From NCBI GenBank assembly GCA_964034945.1, contig OZ035961.1:29303684-29367683 (forward strand): a stretch of 64,000 nt of DNA. Reading direction: 5' to 3'. Position 1 is the first letter of the stretch, and each line of letters begins with the position of its first letter. Below, in pieces: positions 13,001 through 22,000 of this stretch. This DNA is from Chrysopilus asiliformis (Eukaryota; Arthropoda; Insecta; Diptera; Rhagionidae). The notes beneath the pieces are model-generated. The model was not told the origin of the DNA. It was given only the letters and a program-made list of their open reading frames with translations, and did not search any database. The translations under genes were made by a program, and so were the position numbers.

Positions 13001-16000
13001 CGTCACAGACGATTGAGAGAGAATTGGTTTTTACGATCCACTCACTAATACATCCAACAGGGGAGCCACGGAAATTTAGAGTTTTGTATGAAGCATAAAT
13101 GCCACAAAAACCGTAGTGCAAATTGTTTCTCTGTCTATTATACTTCTCTGTGCTTGAATACAATAACTAACGCATTTACCAGCAATAATTGCGTGGTGGT
13201 ATGTCGTAACTGACATTATTTTTGAAGTCAAAATTTCAAGTTTCTTTAAAAAGTATTGAATGTTGTCACATAGGTATATATACTTTTTGAATGCAGAAAC
13301 ATTTTTACTTAATTTTAACTCGAAAGTGTATTTTTTTGCCATTAAGATTGTGTTATTAAACAAAATGTCCACCATAAAAAAGTATCCAGTAATTCGAAAG
13401 GTCTGGTTTCTATCGATTCGAATTACCGAACCTCTACTGTATTTCATTAGTATGACCAAAAATCCAAAATGACGCCTGCCTTTCGCTACGCTTATATCTG
13501 TGGCAACAAGTCATAAGAGCCTAAATCGATTTTCAGATCAAGATAAAAAGATCTGTATTTACTTTAATAGACAGAGCAATTTGGCTTAGCCTAAAAACAG
13601 ACTTAGGCCCTTATGATTTGTTGCCACAGATATATTCTTTTTAGTTTTCGAAAAAAATCGGTTTCAACTACCCTAAAAATCCCCAAATGAAATTTTTTCC
13701 GGAAAATCTGAGAAAAAGAATAATCACGTCTTACAGGACCTTATGTTATCCTTACAGACTTCTTAGCGTCAGAATCCGATTCAGTGATGCCAAAAACCCT
13801 CAGATGAGATTTTTTCGAGAAAATTTGACGAAAAGGATAATCACATTATCCTTACAGGACCTTCCGTTATCCTAACGGACTTCTTCACATTAAAATCGTA
13901 TTCAGCACCCCCAAAACCCACAGATGTGTTTTTTTTCTGGAAATTTACGAAAAGGATAATCACGCTATCCTTACAGGACCTTCCGTTATCCTTACAGATT
14001 TCTTCAGAAATCAGAATCGGTTTCAGCGACCCCGAAAACCACCAGATGAGATTTTTTCCAGAAAATTTGAGGAGATGGATAATCACGTTATCCTTACAGG
14101 ATGTTCCCTGAGCCTTAGCTAAATTAAATAAAAGCCTTTAAAAATAACAATTGCGCGAGGCCAAAAAGAAACTAATTTTTAATAAATAAAAATTTCAACA
14201 TTTTCCTTACAAACATTTTATTTGAAACATTTGCATCATTCCACAATCGTGTTAAGTTTTTATACCCGTATGGTGAAACCAAATGTACCGTGTAACGCCA
14301 AGATCCTGTCATCACACACAAAAATGAATTACACCAGTGTGTTTAGAATGATAAAAATAATTAATTTTTGCATGTCCGTCCGTCTGTCCGTCCGTCTGTC
14401 TGTCCGTCTGTCTGTCTGTCCGTCTGTGGCGCGGATTGCGGCCGCGCGGATTGAGCTAGAGACTTGAAATTTTGTGCAGATCAGTTTTTCGTAAAATGCG
14501 AAGCAAAGTTCGTTAATGGGCAAAAATGGACCATTAGGGGGGGTACTCCCCATACGAACGAAATCGTTTTTTGTAAATATCGCAAAAACGGTGCATCTCA
14601 TCAAAAAAGTGCGAGAACAAAAGTTATTTAGGATATGATGCTACATAAAACTTCCATACAACAAAATCCGATTGGAATAAATTTTAAAAAATCTTATTGG
14701 AAAGTTTGACTTCAAAGTGGAATTTTGATACAAATTTTCGCTGTTCACTTAAATCACCATACGGGTTTTCAATAACTGCCAGATTGGCAATTATAGCTTT
14801 TGTTATGTTTACCGAGGAACTTAGCTTAAGTTTTAAGCTATTTTTAAACCAGTTTAAAAAAGGTTAAACATATATTGTAGCTTTTGAAACCAAATCTAAA
14901 TGTAAATAATAAAATTTTTCATGTCTAGAAATATAGAGATTTTATTTTGTTTATGTGGTAAAAAATTTATTTTTTATCTTTTTATTTCAAATTCACCGAC
15001 GTTTTACATCCCATATAAACGTAATTTCATTAAATATTTAAAGGAAAACAAAATGCAAGGTTTTATTTTATTATGACTATAAATCTTTCCATATTGTCTA
15101 AATTGAGTCGCTAACATTTTATTCTAGAGTAGAGGAAAAAACTTAAGTTTGCTGTTTTGTTGACATTTTCATGCCGGACTTATATTTGTTATGTATTTAT
15201 AAATGGAAAAAAGGCAGTAGTATTAGTCAAATAAGAAAAAAATTCAATGTTTTTTATTTTTACACCACTCTAGCAGTGGTAAGTTTTTCTAAAAAGACTT
15301 GATGTCACTGCATAGATTATGGAAATTTCGATGAAAAATATATGAATTCTGGCTCCACACTCTCACCGAATGCAGACGAGTAACCGCGACTTTTTACAAC
15401 TTAAATTACGTCTTTTCCATTCCTCCGGATTAAAAGTCCGGATAAAGTCAAATTTTTTTTTGCAATTTCGCTAAAACTTCTTGACTTTATAATACCGACC
15501 AACCGTGATAACAAATAGTTAGTCTTTGGGTTAAATTTTAATAATTATTCACAAATGTTTAAATATTGATGAGAAAAGAAATAATTTAATTGTGTAACAA
15601 GAATCTTTCAAAAAAACTCCTACCCTTGTGTATAATGTAAAAAAAAAAGTGGAATAAAACAAAATACGGGGAAATTGGATTGAAATCTTGAATCTTTTCG
15701 TCAACAATAGGCCACATACCCAGAAGCCAAAATCATATGTAACTCGTTTGCTTGTTTTCGTTCGAATTCACGAAATTGAATATTCTTGGGTTGCTTTGTT
15801 TCCTTTTTATCCAAATATATTGAATTACCTACAACAAGTGATTTTTAACAAAAGAAACACAGTTCTAGGATTACGATATTAGTAGCACCTTTTCAGTCTT
15901 TGGCTAAAATGTTTAAAAAAAAACTAATTTTATACACACATACAAATATGAAATATATGTACCTGTATGGACGCATAACATATGTATGGGTTTACCAATC

Positions 16001-19000
16001 TATACTATAGATTTTACCTCATTTTGTTGTTCTCATATTACACTGTCATGGAGGCTGGAGAAGCGTTAATCTGAGCTGTTGAAAAAATTTATTATGTCCC
16101 GATAAGTTTCTACCGTTCTGCACTGTGAAGCGAATGGGAAATCGACTATTGGTATACCTATTATAAGACGCCCGAAAATAGGCGAATTTTCCCTAGAATA
16201 CAAGCATCACTTTATGCTAGGTGTTCCCTTATCCTTGCAATAATTCCGATTATATGTGCGTGCTAGTGTGTAAATGGGATTGACTACCGCAGGACAACTT
16301 CTCAATGGAGCGGTTATCGGAGAGGGGTAGGGGGTGGGAATGTATGGTAAGAATCCTATGCGTTGTACATCCGTTTGTGAATGTGACGATCAACCTTAAG
16401 GTAGAAGAATTGGTATCCCACGGGATTTAAAGGTATCGATGAAAATCGTCAGGGTCTATTAACGAAAATATAAATGCTCTCGAGTTTAAACCTTGATCCC
16501 AAAACACATTACAAAAAAAGTTAAGTTCATGCTATAGATTTTGTTCGATTAATGTAGTGTATATACACACAAATATTTCCTATACAATAAAATAAAACGA
16601 ATAAAATGAATTTTCCAGGGAAGGCGTTTTCATACACACTTTTTTCTCATTTATTTCTTTTTCGGTTTGTTGGGGAAAAAATTTAAACTGAAAAGTGAAG
16701 AAAACTTGGATAGACCGTTTTTACTTTTGTTAGAATAAATCGGAAAACATTATCGGGCAAGAGAACTTTTTATGTAGAAAGTTCTTGGCATGTGGACAAA
16801 TTGGATCAATTCTTTTCTGCAACGTTATTTTAGGAATTCTCCTTAAAGAAAGCGTTTTACAATCACAAAAACTAAATCACCACCCACACAAAAAACTGTG
16901 TGAATTTACTTTTAGTTTCGACACCAAATAAAATGTAATTGCATTGAAGGTTCTTATATGGTTCAATCTTGTCTTTTTGAGGGGGTGAAAAAACAACACA
17001 GACACAAGGCTAATTTGACTTTGTTGTTTTTTCTCGTCCGTATCTTCTTCATTGGTGGCGCCTCAATATCATATATTTTTTGCATTGGCATGTAAAAAAT
17101 TTGTGAAATCAATGCTATTAGATTCAACCTATAAATCACTACGCATCGTCGTGCATCTCTAAAGAAAATTTACTCATTTTGTATAAATAGCATTTACGTA
17201 GGATGTATTCATCAGGGATGTCTGCGAATTGAGCTGAGCGAAATTTTGACGGAGATATCAAACAATTGTTAAGGGGGACATAAAACAATAGTTATTAAAA
17301 CATAAGAATAGCTACAAATGCCAGGGGCCAATCGTCAAATACTCTATGCGCCAGATTACATTTGGCTTAAGTAAGCCAATCCTGTTTGCATATGCTACAC
17401 AAGTTTACATGGGTGTGTGTGGACTCAAACCATTGAAATTGCTGCTGCTCATATACTTCCCAAGATCTGTACCTGCTGACGGTCAGAACGAAAATGATTT
17501 CTGCCTACTACTTTTCCCAAACCGGTTCACACGCTTTGCATGTATGCAGATTGTCGGTAAGCCATGATTTCGAGTGGGAACTTTTCCCTCCTCAGACGTT
17601 TCTCCCGAAAATCGGCTTAAGTACGCCCGAAAGTTGCCGTGTGTAATATCGCGCAAAATGTTTATTTTAAAAAATCCAGTTGCATAAGAGAGGGGGAATA
17701 GAGTTGTCCAACTGGATTTTGGTGTAGGAAATGGTTATCATATTCTAAACGGATTTTTCCTTAATAAATTTTTCAATACGACTCACCGTTTTCGAGAAAA
17801 TAAAAAAAAAAGTATTCAACTTGTATGGGGGAGGGGATAAGCAGTGGTCCAACTGGATTTTGATATATAGATAAGTTATGTAAGATTTTATTCTAAACAC
17901 ATTTCGTCTTAACTAATTTTTCGATACGATGCACAGTTTTCGAGAAATCATGAAAATAGTATTCCATTTGTATGGAAGGGGGAAGCAGTGGCAGTGTTGT
18001 GCCGGTTTTTTACGTAAAGTAATTTACCTAGTTTTTTACGCGTAAAAAATTACGCGTAAAAAACCTCAACTTTAACGTAAAAAACGTAAAAAACGTAAAA
18101 AACGTAAAAAACTGTAAAAAACCTAAAACATTGATGATAAAAAATTTAATAAGTAGCCATTCACTAAATATAGTAATTATTCGTAAAAAAATCATCTTAG
18201 AACAATAAAAAGGTTAATAGTCTTCAGCAAACACAGAAAAGTATTCAAAAGCATTTACAAATTGCACTCTTGAAAGTGAAAAAGATTTTAAACTCGGAGT
18301 TCAAAAACTGTTTATATCCTTTCATTACATCACGTCCGCCTACTCATTTTAACGTTAATAAATGTGAATAATGTGGAGAGATTTGCGACATATGGGCTAT
18401 TTTAAAGAAACATATTTGGACTAGTTCTTGCAGCAACAAGCGTAATTTTAAAGTTTGCATCAGAAAATCGTTTTTAAACACAAGGAGACTCATTCCGAAG
18501 GCCGGAAATTGAAACATAAAATGTATAGCAGAGCCTTGACAAGATCTGAAATTATATTGCAAAACGCCACAAGTTTCCTCCCGTCTTTTAACAGGATCAT
18601 TAAAAAAATACAGCTGTAATTACAGTTTTTGAATTAGAGAGCCTATAATCTAGAGAGTGGACATCCGGACGTATAAAAATGGTCGAAAAACTGAAAAACC
18701 TTTGCGAAAATTTCGAAAAATTCACTCATTGTCACAAATAGTTACCAAAATAATTACAATCGGTTAATAAAAGTATAATATTCATGACTGAAGTGTTTAA
18801 AAAAATTAAAAAGTTGTGTCCAATTTAAAAAAAGGAAAAGAAATTCAAAAAACTGGAAAAAAGGAAAAGAAATTCTAAAAACTGGAAAAATTCCATTCAA
18901 ACAACTGTTCTAATTTGAGTTAATAGACTGTCCTACTTAGTAGTCCTACTTAGTGTCCTACTTAGTAGTACAGTCTATTAAGTGCTGATGTCCACTCTCT

Positions 19001-22000
19001 ATATTATAGGATCTCTAATCAAATGCTGAGAAAAACTTTAAAACAAACTGTAGGAAATGCGATGTCCCATTTTTTAGGTTTTTTACTATTTTTTACGTTT
19101 TTTACGTTTTTTACGTGAAAAATGTAAAAAACTGTTTTTTACGCCGTTTTGCCCAACACTGAGCAGTGGTCCCATTAGATTTTGATGTATGGACAAGTTA
19201 TGTAGAATCCTATTTTAAACACATTTTACCTTAATAAATTTTTCAATATGACTCACCGTTTTCGAGAAAATCGCAACAAAAAAAAAACTTTCATTTGTAT
19301 TAGGAAAAGCGAATAGGTATTGCGAATAATAATATTTTTTCACCACCAATAATAGCATAATTTTTGTGCCAAATATGATAAACGAATTTTTAAAACTATT
19401 GATTTTATGACGGCACCTCAGAAATTATCAGCATCGTCATTTTTTTGAAATTTTAGACAGTTTTGTTTTTTTTTTATAAAAACCTTCATGTACATATATG
19501 TATATTAAAAACAGTTCGTGTGGGAATTATGTTTAAACAATATTTGATGTGAACAGCATATGACTTTCTTATACAAAACCTTCGTTTCTTCACAATTTAC
19601 TTGACGAATAAAATATTAGTTTACATAAAAGTATGAATTTTTATTTTACAATATCTCAAATATTTCGATAACGGTAAAAGATAGCGGATAACGGCGAAAG
19701 TCAAAATTAAGCCAAACATTATTCTCTTTAATTCATCTTGTAAATTAACTCTTTCAGACCCGGTGGTTACATTTGTACACATTAAAGTTTTTCCAAAATA
19801 TAACAATTTCATAAGATTATTTCGTATTTGAGACCGGTTGCTAACGTTTGTACACATTACAAGCTATCGAAAACAGTAATAGATCTTGGATTTTTTTTTC
19901 AATATTTTCTTACTCATATTTACCCACTTTATCAACACAAATTTTATCACAACCAAATTTTTTAAAAAAATAATTCAGGTCTGAAAGAGTTAAACCACCA
20001 AAAACCATAATCGCATAAAACTGATTTTTTTTTTTGAAATAACGGTACATACATTTCGATCAGGCCCGGCTCAACCTAATATGCAGACCATGCAAGGCAT
20101 GGGGGCGCCGAGCTAAAGGGCGCAAGAAAAGTAAAATTTTAGAAACTTAAATAAATAAAATTGTTAACTTTTTTATACTTTATGTTGAACTATTATAATT
20201 CGTTGAACTTGTAATTATTTTATTTGTATGAATTATTTTATATAAAACGTTTTGTGCCTTTAAATTTATTTACTTATCTGCCATATGTACCTACACTTTT
20301 TTTAATTCAAACAAAAAGGGCGCAAAAAAATAACTTGCATAGGGCGCATAGAACCATAGAGCCGGCGCTGATTTCGATAACCGCGTAAGATATGGAGTTT
20401 TATTGAAAGACAAAAATGTAGAAAATTTAATTGTCTCCAACTTTTGTTATACATAAGACTCCTAAAAAACGAGTAGTTTTTAAAAAGCTGCCATTTTGGT
20501 TACTTCCGGTTGACGGATTTCCAACAAAATTGATAGGATTGTCCCATTCCAGAACCAAAGATGTTTGTAAAATGTGATGGTTCTAGCTCTATTAGTTTTT
20601 GAGACTCACAGACTGGCAGGCATTTTTGTAATAATGCTCCAATCGACTCAGGAGTGCTCGGGAAGTGTTTTTTAGGCAAAATTAAGAGGTCAAAATTTTT
20701 CATCAACACAATACTTTATTATACTACGTATAAGAAAGTAAAAAATATATTTTTGAAAAGCAACTCGTAAACTTAATTAGAATGCTGCGGAAAAAACTGC
20801 ACTTTTTATTATACCCTATATTATGAAACTATTAATATGGCATGATAGGTTTGCTCCAACATTTGTAACGCATAGAACTAATTCTCAGACAAAAAAAACT
20901 CTCCTGCCACTCACTGTTTATCTTGTACCGGGTTGATAGTAATTAAATATGGTCACCCTATTTATTAATTTAATATATGCAAAACTATATCCATAAGTTG
21001 CTTCACACATTTAAGGAAAATAGGGGCCTGCGGTAGAGTGGTGGCAATAAACTTTCATATATACCAAATCGCGACAAAACTTTATGAGTGTTTGACACGG
21101 TGGTAATAAGCATGTCGTATTTGACGCCCAACTAGCTCCTTACAGTTTTCACAGCAAAAAAAAAAAAAGAAAAAAAATGAACATACAATAATTTTAGTAA
21201 ACATGAATGAAAATGTCAAATCCTTTTATGTAGAAAATTAAAATAAACAGAATTTTATTCTCTTGCAGATGGCGCGATTGGACTTTCGATTCTGCCTTTA
21301 GCAGCCCTGTTGACGGGAACCCTGCTAACCATTGGAATTGGTGTCCTGCTGGTTGTTGTCATCGCTGTCCGAAAGCGCCGAGACCAAAGTGCGACGGGAA
21401 TGTGCGACGACAAGGATAAACATTTGGGTGAGTGTCTTCAATAAATGTTGGTGAAAAAATATGTCTTTATGTGAAATTGTCTTTGATTAGGAATGGATGT
21501 GACTGTAACTGCGCCATTGGAAATGGGTACAGGACATCAAAGATTTGTGGTTGCTTATACCTTAAAACAGGGTATTGAGAAACAGCCGGATATACTGAAT
21601 GCACAAAAAGGTAATTTTATTTAATGTAAATCTATACATGCATACTTTATGTAAATATTTCTTGTAGATTCGGATGGGAGTATGGGATTCACTAAGACGA
21701 AACATTGCGCCTCATCACCACTATCAGGGTCAAGGCCTAGCGCTCTATACATCACGAAACCGAATATTTCATCCACAACATACGTAAATGTCTTATCTTG
21801 CCCAATAATATTTCGCAGTTTTAATTGAAGTCAAAACATTTTTATGTATTTCTAGGATTCACCATCGATTTTACTCAATGAATGTGAACAAAAAAGCACA
21901 CCTTCGAGTCACCATAGCACATTAAAACGAAATAAGGACGAAACAAGGAAAACCTACATGAGTCAGCCATTGTATGACTCGCTTCCAAGTAAAAATATCC

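Larger units (their letters stand above)
17992..19161. mobile_element. Non-autonomous hAT element with 8-bp target duplication
   Basis: It begins CAGTGTTGTGCC and ends with the complement of CAGTGTTGGGC, typical hAT ends. The 8-bp direct repeat AGCAGTGG flanks it exactly (17984-17991 and 19162-19169). The host sequence is family B, giving a clean empty-site comparison with other B copies. Both subterminal regions carry tandem 9-bp ACGTAAAAA units (18075-18110 on the left; reversed copies near 19090-19125). No transposase frame was found. Confidence 0.9.
17297..19290 (+). repeat. Family B repeat, copy 2, split by two insertions
   Basis: The head (17297-17345) matches AAACATAAGAATAGCTACAA-GCCAGGGGCCAATCGTCAAA. 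Sequence I (17346-17656) then interrupts it, B resumes to 17991, a hAT element follows (17992-19161), and B continues (19162-19290) with CCATTAGATTTTGATGTATG. The pieces join in register with the undisturbed copy at 2266-3112. Confidence 0.7.
19640..20745 (-). repeat. Family G repeat, copy 2, hosting two insertions
   Basis: It contains TTTCGATAACGGTAAAAGAT, GTAGAAAATTTAATTGTCTC, GGTTACTTCCGGTTGA, TAGGATTGTCCCATTCCAG, GCTCCAATCGACTCAGGAGT and AATACTTTATTATACTACG, all of which recur in reverse order in copy 3 (22610-23657). It is interrupted by a TTAA MITE (19749-19989) and a hAT MITE (20061-20370). Confidence 0.7.
1376..21268 (+). other. Large repeat-filled intron (about 19.9 kb)
   Basis: It lies between the donor GTAAAT (1376) and the acceptor TTCTCTTGCAG (21258-21268). 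Both borders are phase 1, so the FN3 exon and the transmembrane exon join in frame. The intron holds most of the mobile elements listed separately: families A, B, C and G, a mariner-type MITE, a pogo-like element, two hAT elements and a TTAA MITE. No other exon in frame with the gene was recognised inside it. Confidence 0.8.

Noticed and set aside
17346..17567. 73-codon frame as a gene
   Set aside because: It is part of repeat I; in the second copy the same frame is broken.
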